Part shown: one piece after another, positions 20,961 through 32,487 of the stretch
Layout: every line of letters begins with the position of its first letter
Position numbering within the stretch: position 1 is the first letter of the stretch
Source: Amorphophallus konjac
Taxonomy: Eukaryota; Streptophyta; Magnoliopsida; Alismatales; Araceae
Assembly: GCA_022559845.1 (NCBI GenBank)
Contig: CM040118.1
Location: 156,632,331 to 156,696,330 of the forward strand
Length of the DNA: 64,000 bases
Direction of reading: 5' to 3'
The notes under the pieces: model-generated
What the model was told of the DNA's origin: nothing
The model's input: the letters and a program-made list of their open reading frames with translations, nothing else
Databases searched by the model: none
Position numbers and translations under genes: made by a program

Positions 20961-21830
20961 AAACTTTCATTCCCTTACTTTGCACATCTGCTTGTTGAAC
21001 AGATTCATTTAGTCCAGAGTATGTCAGTCGCTAGGGTAGGAGAGTGCTCACACCTTCAGGGAAGGGGCAAGGGGTTCGCTCCACCGCGACGCAACTTCTC
21101 CTCGGGACCACTGATCCACCCGGGTCGAACACCGGGGAATAAGGAGAGAGGTTTACGGGCCACCGAGGGCTAGAGGGTAGAAATAGGGACTTATTTGTGG
21201 ACTTTACCGAAGGTGACAAAGGTTCATGGTAAAGGGAGGTTTGCCCATAAACACGGACGTAAGGTCCGGCCTGAGGGAAACACCGACCGATCTTGTCGAT
21301 GATGACAAGGGTCAACAGTAACTCAGTCATTGGCATTGGTTAAATGTTGAAACAAAGGATTGATTTATTCATTAACGAGGACGGAAGTTCCAAGTTAAGA
21401 CAAAAGTCGACCGGTCTTGCCGATGATGGCAAGGGTCGAAAGATATTTGTTTGTCGGTGGGACTTTTGAAGGAAGACTCCATTATAGCCCTTTAAAGGGT
21501 CTTCTGGGCGGAGGATGTGTCATCATTATTCATCATTTATCAGATTACTGACTTAAGCACCCTTTTGGGTTTTCACCGAAGCCAGCCCCCTCTTATTTTT
21601 GCCAACGCGTCCTCTCGGGTTTTCACGTGGCGAGATACCCGATTTTGCCTGTGGTGCCCTTTCGGGTTTTCACCACAGCTGGGTTAGAGCCATTTTTGCC
21701 CTTGTCCTGGTATAGGATCAAGGCTGATGAGCCACCTCTATTTTAAGCCTCATTTTTTATTCATCATTTTTTATTCTCATTTTTTGAACTCAATTCTCGG
21801 GGCAAAGTCGGGCTTGAGGAGATGCTGGCC
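20961..21830. other. Gypsy-2 spacer with isolated 40-mer copies and first flanking repeat
   Basis: No gene. Single copies of the 40-bp unit found in the array to the right occur near 21285-21320 and 21405-21445. The left copy of a roughly 210-bp direct repeat lies at 21546-21755. Confidence 0.5.
21546..21755 (+). repeat. Direct repeat flanking the 40-bp array, left copy
   Basis: Starting at ACTGACTTAAGC, it contains three GGGTTTTCAC words spaced 40-60 bases apart and ends ATTTTAAGCCTCA. The right copy is at 22808-23025. The two differ at scattered positions by eye. They bracket the 40-bp array. Confidence 0.75.
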
Positions 21831-22786
21831 GACGTTGCCGATGATGTCAAGGGTCACGAGGAAGTTGATCGATCTTGCCGATGATGACAAGAGTCGAAAG
21901 GAGGTTGACCGATCTCGCCGATGGTGATGAGGGTCACAAGGTGGTCGACCAATCTTGCCGATGATGACAAGGGTCGAGAGGAGGTTGACCGATCTCGCCG
22001 ATAGTGATGAGGGTCACAAGGAGGTCGACCGATCTTGCCGATGATGACAAGGGTCGATAGGAGGTCGATCGATCTTGCTGATGATGACAAGGGTCACAAG
22101 GAGGTCGACCGATCTTGCCGATGATGACAAGGGTCGAGAGGAGGTTGACCGATCTCGCCGATGGTGATGAGGGTCACAAGGAGGTCGACCGATCTTGCTG
22201 ACGCTGACAACGGTCGAGAGGAGGTTGACTGATCTCGCCGATAGTGATGAGGGTCACAAGGAGGTCGACCAATCTTGCCGATGATGACAAGGGTCGAAAA
22301 GAGGTTGACCGATCTCGCCGATGGTGACGAGGGTCACAAGGAGGTCGACCGATCTTGCCGATGATAACAAGGGTCGAGAGGAGGTTGACCGATCTCGCCA
22401 ATAGTGACGAGGGTCACAAGGAGGTCGACCGATCTTGCCGATGATGACAAGGGTCAAGAGGAGGTTGACCGATCTCGCCGATAGTGACGAGGGTCACAAG
22501 GAGTTCGATCGATCTTACCGATGATGACAAGGGTCGAAAGGAGGTTGATCGATCTTGCCGATGGTGACGAGGGTCACAAGGAGGTCGACCGATCTTGCCG
22601 ATGATGACAAGGGTCGCAAGAGTATTGATCGATCTTGCCGATGATGACAAGGGTCACAAGGAGGTTGACGGATCTTGCCGATGGTGACAAGGGTCGAAAG
22701 GAGGTTGACCGATCTCGTCGATGGTGATGAGGGTCACAAGTAAGTTGACCGATCTCACCGATGGTGACGAGGGTCACAAAGAAAAG
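21831..22786. repeat. Tandem array, 40-bp unit, about 24 copies
   Basis: Units read GATGATGACAAGGGTC, then about seven variable bases, then GGTTGACCGATCTTGCC. Neighbouring units tend to alternate between GGTCGA and GGTCAC types, giving an 80-bp higher-order rhythm. The six-frame ORFs here are only repeats of one peptide and are not genes. Tat-like elements are known to build such arrays in their 3' region, sometimes seeding satellites. Confidence 0.9.
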
Positions 22787-22807
22787 ATTGGGAACTTTAA
22801 AAATGTC

Positions 22808-23025
22808 ACTTTACTGACTTAAGCGCCCATTTGGGTTTTCACCGAAGCCAGCCCCCTCTTACTTTTGCCCACACGTCCTTTCGGGTTTTCACGTGGCGGG
22901 GTACCTAATTTTGCCTGCGGCGCCCTTTCGGGTTTTTTGCCACAGCCGGGTTATAGCCATTTTTGCCGTTGTCCTAATGTAGGAACAAGGCATGGTGATG
23001 CATCTCTATTTTAAGCCTCATTTTG
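22808..23025 (+). repeat. Direct repeat flanking the 40-bp array, right copy
   Basis: Second copy of the 21546-21755 segment with the same order of GGGTTTTCAC words and the same ATTTTAAGCCTCA end. The duplication encloses the array. Confidence 0.75.
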
Positions 23026-23084
23026 TTTCCTTCTTTATTTTTCTCTTTTTTTTTAGAGTGAGACAATGAAGATGGGTCAATCGT

Positions 23085-23630
23085 GCGGTGTTTGACCCTA
23101 AGTAGCAGCATATGGCAGTTGGCTAGGGCACGCAGCCTTGCACCGAGAGAAGAGGGTTTCTTCGTTAGCAAGAAGGTAATGCTAACGCAAGGGATAGATT
23201 TGTGCCAATTCAGGCGTAAGACCCGTAATGGTGATATTGTAGAAGAGTCGACTAGGACACGAAGTCTTACGCCGAGAAAAAGGGTTTATTCGTCAGCAAG
23301 GAGACAATGCTAACGCAAGGGGTAGATTTGTGCTGATTTGGGCATAAGGCCTGCAATGGCAATGTTGTAGAAAAGTCAGCTAAGACACGAAGTCTTGCGC
23401 CGAGAAAAAGGGTTTATTCGTCAGCAAGGAGACAATGCTAATGCAAGGGGTAGATTTGTGCTGATTCGGGCGTAAGGTCCGCAATGGCAATGTTGTAGAA
23501 GAGTTGGCTATGACACGAAGTCTTGCGTTGAGAAAAAGAGTTTATTCGTCAGCAAGGAGACAATGCTAATGCAAGGGGTAGATTTATGCTGATTCGGGCG
23601 TAAGGCCCGCAATGGCAATGTTGTTTTATA
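23085..23630. repeat. Tandem array, 128-bp unit, about 4.3 copies
   Basis: The word GGTAGATTTG (or a one-base variant) recurs at about 23193, 23321, 23449 and 23577, exactly 128 apart. Each unit contains GACACGAAGTCTTGCGCCGAG and GTTTATTCGTCAGCAAGGAG segments with scattered substitutions. There is no gene. Confidence 0.9.
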
Positions 23631-23654
23631 TATCATTATTTATGTATTTTTTTG

Positions 23655-24065
23655 AGAGCTCGGTCAGGGCGGAATGCCACTAGACCATGGTAGGTAGAAC
23701 TTAGCTAGGTCGGAGTGCCACTAGACTAAGGTAGGTAGGACTTGGCCAGGGTGGAATGCCACTAGACCAAGGTAGGTAGAACTTAGCTAGGGTGGAGTGC
23801 CACTAGACTAAGGTAGGTAGGACTTTGCCAAGGTGGAGTGCCACTAGACCAAAGTATGTAGAACTTAGCTAGGACAGAGTGCCACTAGACTAAGGTAGGT
23901 AGGACTCGGCCAGGGTGGAGTGCCACTTGGCCAAGGTAGGTGGAACTTAGCTAGGGCGGAGTGCCACTAGACTAAGGTAGGTGGAACTTAGTTAGGGCGG
24001 AGTGCCACTAGACTAAGGTAGGTAGGACTTGGCCAGGGTGGAGTGCCACTAGACCAAGGTAGGTA
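23655..24065. repeat. Tandem array, 41-bp unit, about 10 copies
   Basis: GTAGGTAGAAC/GTAGGTAGGAC words start at 23690, 23731, 23772 and so on, 41 apart. Each unit contains GGAGTGCCACTAGAC. Units alternate between TTAGCTAGG and TTGGCCAGG types. The array ends directly at the 3' end of the integrase sequence. Confidence 0.9.
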
Positions 24066-24069
24066 TAGG

Positions 24070-25112
24070 TCATTCTGGGAATGGCGGTTGAACCGTGTGA
24101 TACAACTTCATATGTTTTCCATTAAGGGGAGAGAATTGGATGACTCCTTTGTGATCTACAAGGACGTACGCACCCCCATCATATACTCGGCAGACGACAT
24201 ATGGTCCGACCCAGTTTTCAACCAACTTCCCTTTGGGGTTGGAGGCCATCACTTCTCTTCTTTTGACCATTACTAGGTCACCCTTCTTGAATTCTCGACC
24301 TTCGACCAGCTTGTCGAAAGCACGGGCCATGCGAGGTTGGTAGAGTTGAATATTTTGTTGCGTGCGGAGACGCTTTCGTTCAAGCTCAGCAAGCTCTTCC
24401 AGTATTCTTTCTATATTGGTTTGTTCGCCGCTAGCCAAACCGTGCTGGATGGCAACTTGCAGCGAGGGGACTTCCAACTCAATCGGCACCACAGCCTCCG
24501 ACCCATATACGAGGGCGAAAGGCGAACAGTCAGTTGGGGTTTTATAGACCGTACGATAGGCCCACAGTGCTTCGTACATTCTTTCTTCCCAGTCCTTTTT
24601 ATTAGACTTGACAGTCTTTGCTAGTAGTGTGCATAGTGTTTTATTGAAGGCTTTTGCAAGCCCATTGGCCTGAGGGTTGTAGGGGTACGAGGTCCTCCAG
24701 TGATTCTTATATTTATTAGCCAGCCGATAAACCTTCTGATTTCTGAAGTGGCTGCCATTATCAGAGATAATTCGGCTGGGAACCCCGAATCGGAATATTA
24801 TATTCTGTCGAAAGAATCTTGGGACCAGTTCTCCCATTACATCTCTTAGTGCAACTGCTTCTGCCCATCTGGAGAAGTAATCTGTGGCTGCTAAGATATA
24901 TCTGCACCCTGACGAAGATGCTGGTAGCGGCCCCACCACGTCCGTGCCCCATTGGGCCAACGACCAAGTTGGTAGGGTGGGATGTAGCGGCACTGGCGGT
25001 CTCCTGGACATGTTGGCGTGCTCCTAGCATTTTGGCAAGTTTTAGCGAACTTGCAGCAATCATCAAACATGGAGGACCAATAATAGCCCAATTTCTTTAT
25101 TTCAATTTTCAT
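24070..25112 (-). pseudogene. Gypsy-2 integrase
   Basis: The HHCC-type zinc segment (CCKFAKTCQNA, near 25045) is in one frame, and the core and C-terminus (25011 to 24070, 313 residues) in another. The core shows WGTDVVGPLP and ISDNGSHF with both catalytic Asp residues. In PQANGLAKAFNKT the catalytic Glu position is Lys (codon 24652-24654). The C-terminal part has KGDLVMVKRRE, NWVGPYVV and GAYVLVDHKG, without a chromodomain. The core is otherwise uninterrupted, so the decay may be fairly recent. Confidence 0.85.
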
Positions 25113-26047
25113 CTTCGGCCCGGCCTGGTGTGCTCCAGCTGACCTGACATGGACTTCTTACATTACATGCCCGGCTTCTGCCAGAGACAAGCACCGGAGC
25201 AAGACTTTCCTTCAGGCATCGGCCATTATTTGGAACAAGGTCCCGCTTCTCATCGCGTAAGAGTCCTTGATCCTTAAGAGCTTCATTCTTTGTTCTTTTT
25301 CTTTTGGAAGCTGTTGGTGCTGAAACCAACGCAGAAGATGCTCCAGCCAATCAGGCTGCTAAACTTCCTCTACAGCTGTCGCTTCATTCTCTTGTTCATC
25401 GGCCAAAACCTCCGTCATACGGGGGACCTGGCGACGGTTGATCACGGCTATATTTAGGCTTGTGTCTGGCGGGATTGCCAAAGAACTAGCCAGCTTTGCG
25501 AGGGCGTCCACCTGAGCATTCTGTCCTCAGTTAATATGCTTGATTTTGATGAAGTAGAATCTCGCCATCAATCGGAGGGCCAGTTGATGGTAAGGGAGGA
25601 GTTCTTGCTTCCGCACATCGAACTCTCCTTCCAACTATTTTATGACTAACATGGAATCTCCAAATGCCTCCAACATCTGGATCTCCATCGACAGAGTAAT
25701 CTGCAACCCGATTATGAGGGCTTCATATTTTGCTTCATTGTTCGTGCATGGCTTGTTTATTGAGCAAGATGTATATATGACTTCTCCTTCGGGAGATTTC
25801 AGGACTATGCCTACCCCTGCTCTGACTCTGGCTGACCCAGTAGCTGAGGTGTCAATTCTGAAGGCGTCGTCAAAATACAGCTGCCATAAAGAAGGCTACA
25901 CCTGGCCGACCTCTAGGGTTTCATCTTTAGGAAGCTCTGGTTCCAACGGGCAGTCTTCAGGTACTGGATGCTCAGTAAAGAAGTCTGCGATAGCTTGGCC
26001 TTTGACGGCCTTTTGTGGCGTGTTGGAGATATCAAACTCCATAAGGA
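25113..26047 (-). pseudogene. Gypsy-2 second RNase H and connection, badly decayed
   Basis: By position this is the aRH domain plus connection. Minus-strand pieces in several frames show fragments of the expected motifs, for example the RNase H SxxNASEYEAL region near 25730, but no frame stays open for more than about 80 codons. Plus-strand ORFs here are shadows. Confidence 0.5.
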
Positions 26048-27260
26048 TCACCGCCCATTAACCCAAACGACCTTTAGTGCCGGTTGGGACATGATATACT
26101 TTAGCGGATCCGCATTGGAGATCAGCTTAATCTCATGTGACAGCATGTAGCGTCGGAGTTTCTTGACGACGAAGATCAGTGCCAAGTAGATCTTCTCAAT
26201 GTGGGTGTATTTCTCCTCAGTTCTGACTAATCTTCGACTGAGGTAGTAGAGGGCTTGTTCTTTCCCTTCTTCATTATTTTGGGCTAGCATTGCCCCCAGG
26301 GAGTTATATGTGGCTGCGATGTACAAAACCAGCGGCCGTCCTTTCACCGGTGCGCCCAGCACCGGAGGAGTCTTCAGATAGTCTTTGAGCTTGTCGAAGG
26401 CTGTCTGGCAATCTTCGTCCTAGTAAAAGGGTACGTCTTTCATCATTAGCTTGTGAAAGGGCTGGCATCGCCCCGACAAGTTCGATATGAACCGTCGGAT
26501 GTAACCTAGGCGGCCTTGAAGAGATCTCAGCTCGGAGAGGTTCCTTGGCGAACGTAATTCCTAAATTGCCTTGATCTTTGTGGGGTCTATTTCAATTCCT
26601 CGGTATCTGACAATGAAGCCCAAGAACTTTCCGCTCGATACTCCGAACGCGCACTTCATAGGGTTCATTTTTAATTCATATTGTCTTAGCCTTTGGAAGA
26701 CTACTGGGAGGTCTTGCAGATGGTCTTCCTTCTTTCTGGTTTTGACTACCATGTCATCTATGTAGCACTCGACCTTATGGTAGAGCAGCTCATCAAATAT
26801 TCTAGTCATCGCCCGCTCATAGGTGGCGCCGGCGTTCTTCAATCCAAACGGCATCCTCTTGTAGTGGTAAATGCCCTTGGGAGTTCGGAAGGCAGTGTGG
26901 ATCCGATCATGTTCCACGATCCATATCTGGTTATAGCCGGATGACCCATCCATGAATGATAGGGCCTCATGACCGGTTGTTGCGTCTATCATGACTTCCA
27001 TTATTGACACCGGAAAGTCATCTTTGGGGCAGGCTTTATTCAGATCTCGAAAGTCAACACATATCCGGATCTGCCCATTCTACTTCTTCACGGGCACAAT
27101 ATTAGCTAGCCACGTGGTATATTGATTTTCTTCGACGAAGCCCACATCAATGAGCTTGTCCACCTCTTTGCATATTTGAGTGATGAGCTCTGGCCTCATG
27201 CGCCGCGGCGGTTGCTTCACCGGTTCGGCTTCAGGGCTTATTTCTAGCTCATGTTACGAG
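26048..27260 (-). pseudogene. Gypsy-2 reverse transcriptase and RNase H
   Basis: RT motifs in order are VDFRDLNKACPKDDFP (about 27050-27010), SFMDGSSGYNQI, MPFGLKNAGATYERAM, the catalytic YIDDMVV (YIDDM at 26750-26764) and KFLGFIV. RNase H follows with PLVLYIAATYNSLGAML and EEKYTHIEKIYLALIF. Stops interrupt near 27080 and between RT and RNase H (26363-26560). The FMDGSSGYNQI and YIDDM aspartates are intact. Confidence 0.85.
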
Positions 27261-28615
27261 ACTGTGGGGCTCAGTCCTGGCATTTCCTTGTAGGTCAAGG
27301 CAAAGCAATCCCGGTATTCTTGTAGCAACTAGATATACAACCCCTGTTCTTCAGTAGATAACTGGGTGTTGAGGAAGGTCGGCCTATGATCATCCTCATC
27401 TCCCAGGTTGATTTCTATCAGCTCATCGACCGTGGCTTGGACTCCATCTTCTATTTCCGAGGGTGCCGGCTGAAGGTCGATGAAGTCTAGAATGTCATCT
27501 TCAAGGTCAAGGACCTCGATCTCTTCATTTGGTTCTATTTGAACTTCATCAAGGATCTCTGCCTCGGTAAGAAGCGATTGTGTGAATTGTTTCATCAGTG
27601 AACCCATTGCCGTTGCAGCTTCGAGGGGTGAATTAATAGCTTCATCCCCCCTTTGGGTTGCCGTGTCCTAAGTAGGGGTGGCGCTTTTCTTTTCAACAAC
27701 ATGCATCTCTTGCTCGGCTTCGACAGAAGTCTCTCCGACCGACACGATAGGTGTTAGAATCATCATTGGCAGAGATCCGCCGGAGGGAGATGTCCCTGTT
27801 TCTTCAACATCTTCGGCTTCGCTACTGCTGGCCGTGTCAAATCTGGCTTGAAGGGCCGCTTCTTCAGGGTAGACTTGCTCTCATCATCGGTAAGGAGTCA
27901 TCGTCTCTGTTTCTGAGTCTCTTGGTTGAGCTGGTTCAACATATTCTGCTTCTGCTGGGTACTCATCAAAAGTTGCCCCCAGCGGATTGCCTTCAGCAGG
28001 ATAGAAGGTGGAGATGGTATCCACCTCATAGCGCCCACTGTAGTAATATTCTTCAAGGGTGAAGCCCAACCCTGGATGCTGAGAAACACGTCTCATTTCT
28101 TTGTCCAGATTTGTGGGATACCACATTTTCTGGAATGCTTCCTTGTCTTTGCGCGACTGGTTGGAGGGGATGTGCTGCTTTTGGAACATCCTGACCATCC
28201 GACTTGTCGTGAATGCCAGACCTTGAATGGGAGCTAGCGGGTTCTCTATGTCTTCGGGCAAATGACAATCAGTGTCTTCCCGGGTAGGATGCTCCTCAGC
28301 AGTATAGAACAAACTTCTGGGACCATCTATCTGCGTCACTTCCCAAGCTTTGAAAGTCTCGATAGTTGCGTTATCGAGGCCAGGGATTGGCTTGGTGAGG
28401 CCTTCTGGGACTCTTATATGGTCGTGCTACTGACCGACCTTGGCTTCATTGGCTTCAGGGTATATAGCGGGAGGTGCTAGCCTGCCCACGTCTCCAGTGA
28501 CGGTAATATGAGAGACCGCCTTGGGTTTGACATATCCGTGCGGCGGTGGTGGAAACCATTTATCGTCGGAGGTGCTTTTTGGTGTCCCTGCAAGGGTCTT
28601 GGCTTTAGGGGTCCC
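27261..28615 (-). pseudogene. Gypsy-2 linker between protease and RT
   Basis: Acidic, low-complexity pieces are open at 28339-27884 (contains PLAPIQGLAFTTSRMVRMFQ and a Tyr-rich tail) and 27607-27329 (ends IEINLGDEDDHRPTFLNTQL, the usual segment before RT in Tat-like elements). No enzyme motif is visible. Such long linkers are normal for this lineage. Confidence 0.6.
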
Positions 28616-29011
28616 TTAAGACCATTCTGCATACAGATGAGCGTCTGCCAGGTGACACTCGGACACTTCGAATGGGTGGAGATCAACAAATATCCTCTCC
28701 TCCTTCCCTTCGAGGCTGTATTTGATGCACTGGTGGAGCGTGGATGGCACCACCATATTTTCATGCAGCCAGGGGCGGCCAAGCAGTGCCGTGTACGAGG
28801 TGCGAGAGTCGATGACATGAAACTGCACCTTTGTGGTAAAATCTGCCAGGGTGAGTGTGAATTCTGCTACTCCCAACGACACTTCACACTTCTGGTTGAA
28901 GTCGACGATACGCATCTCTCCGGCTTTATCGACGCGTACATTAAAGTGGTGCCTCTGGTATATTCTATATGGCAGAATGTTGACAGCTGCGCCTGGGTCA
29001 ACTAGGATCAT
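28616..29011 (-). pseudogene. Gypsy-2 aspartic protease
   Basis: A 131-residue open segment starts MILVDPGAAVNILPY, the active-site loop of retropepsin-like proteases, with Asp present. It continues with VQFHVIDSRTSYTALLGRPWLH, the conserved flap-to-C-terminal block ending ALLGRPWLH. The protease would process Gag-Pol. It is one of the best-preserved parts of Gypsy-2. Confidence 0.8.
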
Positions 29012-30078
29012 GTTCAGCTCCTATCTATTTAAGTGCCCCCCATATAGAGCAGCCTATTGTGGCTGATAGTAGGAAGCAACATGTCTTCGTGAGTGAAGGT
29101 CATGCTGGCCTCTGGCAGTGCTTAGCCAAGTAGGTTTCATATTGAGCAGGCGTCTGCAAAGCAGTGATAATCGCATGTCGGGTCTCTTCACTGAGATAGA
29201 GAATTTCCCAAACAGTGAATCTTGCTAGAAGCTTTTTCAACAATTTGACTACACGGCTTCCTGCTCGGACATTTGACAGCTTCATCTCATCTGCCCACCT
29301 GGGCTTGGAGGAGTCTTGGATTGTGGTCCCTGATGGCCCTGCCTCATTGGGCTTAGATTCTGCATCCCACTACTTGGTGTAATCTTCTTGTTGCCCTTCA
29401 TCGGCCACCGCCGGGTGAGCTTCATCTGCATCTGAAGCTTCGGAAGACTGTTGGGGCTGCGGGTAGGTATCCCCGGTTGCAAGATCGGCATCCTGACATC
29501 GCTGCTTTCCCTTGGACATTTTCACAAATTCCACGAAGGAAGGGGTAGTAGTGCTGCCCCCATTTTGGTTATAAAGGCCTGACGGAGGAGGGATCTGGAC
29601 CCGTTTGACCTCTGGGGGAGGTATTTTGTAGGGTTGCTCTCCCCTGAATATGATGTTATGGTTAGCAGGCGACTGGCGGCCCCATTTCCGGCCTGACCGG
29701 GTTACATGTGTTGCAGTGACTGCTTCAGCCTGGCCTGCCCCGGTGGCGGGTGCAAAGCATATTTCTTTCTCATCCTCTTCACCAGGCAAGTTGAAGAGAG
29801 CCGAGAGAGTATTGCAGGACACAATCTACTTTTTGTTGACCTTAGCGGTCTTTCTTTTCTTCCTTTGTTTCTTTTTCTTCTTTTCTTCAGGTGGTGCCTG
29901 CCCCCAGAACAGGTTGCCATCCTTGTCAGGTGCTGTGTCAACATGCTACTCCTGCTTGAGTGACAGCTGCTCCAGCTCTTGCCACGGGACATGTGATGGG
30001 GGCATCCCTTGCCCCTCCACTTTTTTTCGATACTCAAATGGATCTACGGCATGCGTCATTATGTTCTTCACATTTTTC
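29012..30078 (-). pseudogene. Gypsy-2 gag, C-terminal part
   Basis: Pieces at 30037-29823, 29822-29370 and 29285-29100 correspond to the part of Tat-like Gag after the capsid: charged Lys/Glu-rich stretches, IIFRGEQPYKIPPPEVKRVQ, and VWEILYLSEETRHAIITAL before the protease. The capsid core and zinc knuckle are absent; the sequence stops at 30078, where element E starts. Confidence 0.65.
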
Positions 30079-32435
30079 TGAGTCTATCCATGTAATTTTC
30101 ATATTTTCTTTGAGTCATAAACTATGTAATTTTCCCTTTATTTGAGTCATGTACCTAGGTTAGTGGGTTATCTACCTAAGTCTATGAGTCATTAGGTTGG
30201 TTTGAGTAGCCAAATGGGCCCAAAAGATGGGCTTGGCCCATGGGCACCCCCCCACCTGGATAGGCAAGTCATTAGTTAGTTTGTCAAGGTCATTTCAGTC
30301 CATGAAATTGTGTGAGCCTATAAATAGGCCCCCACTCCTCTCATATGTAACAACCTTTTATGATCAATTTAAATCAAGTGAGTTTTAGTGTCTTATTGGA
30401 GTGGATTCTCCAAATCTCTCTCTAAGGGGTGGATTCCCCTCTCTCTTTCTCTCTCTCTTCTCTCTCTCTCCAAGAGGAGGGGGCGCCCCATTCTCTCTCC
30501 TCCCCTCCCTCTCTCTCCTCTACATCATCAACCCTTCCTCTCCCCTCATTACTCATCCTCCCAACTACCCCAACCCTCATTACTCCACCCCTAGTCCCAA
30601 GAGACCCTCCACCAATCCATACTCCACCACCCAACCACCAACTACCCAATCCCCTTCCCCAAGCACCCTCTCATCTCCCAAGGGAGAATTCCCCACTTCC
30701 CAAGCACCCCTTCTCTTCCCCAACACAACCATTCCCATCCCCAAAGCCCCATTAACCACCCCATTAGTCAATTTTCAAACCTTGGAGAGAGAACTCTCCT
30801 TCCCTCTCCCCCACCCATCCCAAATTCGCAGCTCCTCCTCCTGCCACCTGTTAGACCCCCTTCCAGAGCCCATTCTTCCCCTCCCACACCTTGTAACACC
30901 CCCTCCTAGACCCCCTCACAGCCAAGGTTCTCCCCACACTCATCCACCCCCATTTCCCCTCTATACCCCATTTCCCCCCATCATCTTCAACCTACAGTTC
31001 TCAGTTCCCAGGCAGCAGAGGAGCACCCAGTTGCAGAGGCTGTCACATCTTCACCTGGAAGCTTCAGAGAGCATACCATATACTAGTGGAATCATCGTCT
31101 AGTCTACTTCGCAACAGCGGTGGTCCCATCCCTTTCTGAGCTCGTGGTCGCCCAAGGGAGCCGTTCTTCTCCGACTGCGCAAGACAGATCCACTCAGCAA
31201 CCTGAGGCCACTTCTAGAAGTTCTAACAGTCACATCCCTCCGCTTCTTGATGCTCCACTTGTCCGAGAGCTTCTACAACGAGTCACCTTCCATATCCAAG
31301 AAGCGGCGCCTCGATCGACCTCCGGAGCGGCACTGTCTCAATTTTCTCCCTCAGGTGTGCTGCTCTGTCCACTCCGGGGCTGAACAGACACTTGTTCACT
31401 GATCGGGCTGCTCAGGTCTACTCTAACGACTTCTGGCATTCCCGTGGGTCACGTTTCGAAGAAGACTCGACAACGAATCCGTCGACTCCAGCCCTGCCTA
31501 ATTCCAAGCTCTGAAGCGTCCGTGGAGTCTTCATCTTCCTGCTCTTGTGTTCCTGAAGCAGACAGAGTCAGAGTTCTGCCTCCCTGTTCGTGCCTCTGCC
31601 CAGACCAGCACCGACTTGCTAAAATTCTGAAAAGAGTTGGACGACTTCGTGGGTCTCCTACGAAGATTTTCCAGCTGGTCTCATTACCAACAAAATTTGG
31701 AAGCAGTCGCAGCAGCATCATCTTCGACTGCCTGTCCCCTGTTCCAGAGGGTGGACAGAACTGTCGGCGTTCTATCAATTAGTTCCTAGGTCGGTTCTCC
31801 CCTTCCCTAGCTTGGCCGGCTGAAGGCCCCTCCCTCTGTGGAGGTAGTTTTGACTATAATAACTTAACCCCCACCCCGAGATCCCCCCCTTGCAAGGGTT
31901 GTAGTTCATGTAATAATTCAAGTCGTAGGTTTGAAGCATCATCGACGCGGCGTGCTGGTGCACACCCTCGCCTCCCCGCTCGCCCCCGTCTCCGGCCCGG
32001 GTCGGCGTCTTCACACCGACTAGGTGAGCCTCGGTCCCCCTCTTGGCTGGTTTAAATTCCTTGCTTAGCATAGTATTATCGTTATTGCTTCGTTGGACGG
32101 AGAGTGAGAGCTCAGCCCATAATTACCATTGATGTGAGTGATCACCGTGGGTGAGTTGTGAGTGATCCCCTACATCCCACACCCTTGGTGTGCTCGCCGC
32201 CCATTAGTTGGGCTTCCCTGGCCCATTTAGGGTTCTCCCCAAGCTAGCCAACCATTGGAGCATCAAGGTCCCACCTCGGACCCTCTCCATCATCGCCGAG
32301 TCACCTACGGGCACTAGTGTGCGCCACGCGAGTGAGTTCGCTAGAGTAAGTCCGCCGCTCAAAGATACTTGCTTGCAATTGTAGGTCCAAGGGCATTCGG
32401 TCTTGTGACTATCACCCCAAGGTGGTGTCACATCA
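30079..32435 (+). repeat. Element E 5' LTR
   Basis: It starts about TGAGTCTATCC, where Gypsy-2 gag stops, and ends ...GGTGTCACATCA before the primer site. CCTATAAATAGG (about 30315) is a good TATA box. Downstream lies a strongly pyrimidine-rich stretch (30410-31000) with (CT)n and C-rich runs; open frames there are low-complexity artefacts. The left boundary is inferred from the end of Gypsy-2 coding sequence. Confidence 0.6.
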
Positions 32436-32437
32436 AG

Positions 32438-32449
32438 TGGTATCAGAGC
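32438..32449 (+). other. Primer-binding site of element E (initiator Met tRNA)
   Basis: TGGTATCAGAGC lies two bases after the LTR end at 32435. Elements D and E share this primer, although the gag core looks more Gypsy-like than Copia-like. Confidence 0.85.
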
Positions 32450-32487
32450 AAGTTCACAACTTATCTCTATCAAGTTGGTCTTAGGGC

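Larger units (their letters stand above)
17930..30078 (-). mobile_element. Gypsy-2: Tat-like Ty3/Gypsy retrotransposon, degenerate
   Basis: The minus strand from 30078 to 24070 encodes the end of gag, protease, RT, RNase H and integrase. Downstream of pol lie three tandem arrays (21831-24065) and a spliced plus-strand antisense gene. This order matches Tat-like elements with a repeat-rich 3' region and an antisense extra gene. The N-terminal half of gag and the 5' LTR are missing, because element E begins at 30079. The 3' LTR was not found. The left limit abuts element C. Confidence 0.75.

Noticed and set aside
21854..22777. Minus-strand ORFs of about 75 codons with DRSTS repeats
   Set aside because: They are translations of the 40-bp tandem repeat and carry no start or domain evidence.
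21831..24065. Regular repeats that might suggest a CRISPR array
   Set aside because: Units are contiguous tandem repeats without unique spacers, in a plant retrotransposon, with no cas genes.
24337..29966. Many plus-strand ORFs across Gypsy-2 pol
   Set aside because: They are opposite-strand shadows of the minus-strand gag-pol, whose RT, protease and integrase motifs are clear.
30401..31102. 233-codon Pro/Ser-rich ORF
   Set aside because: It is a translation of the C/T-rich LTR leader of element E; other frames are equally open and no domain is visible.
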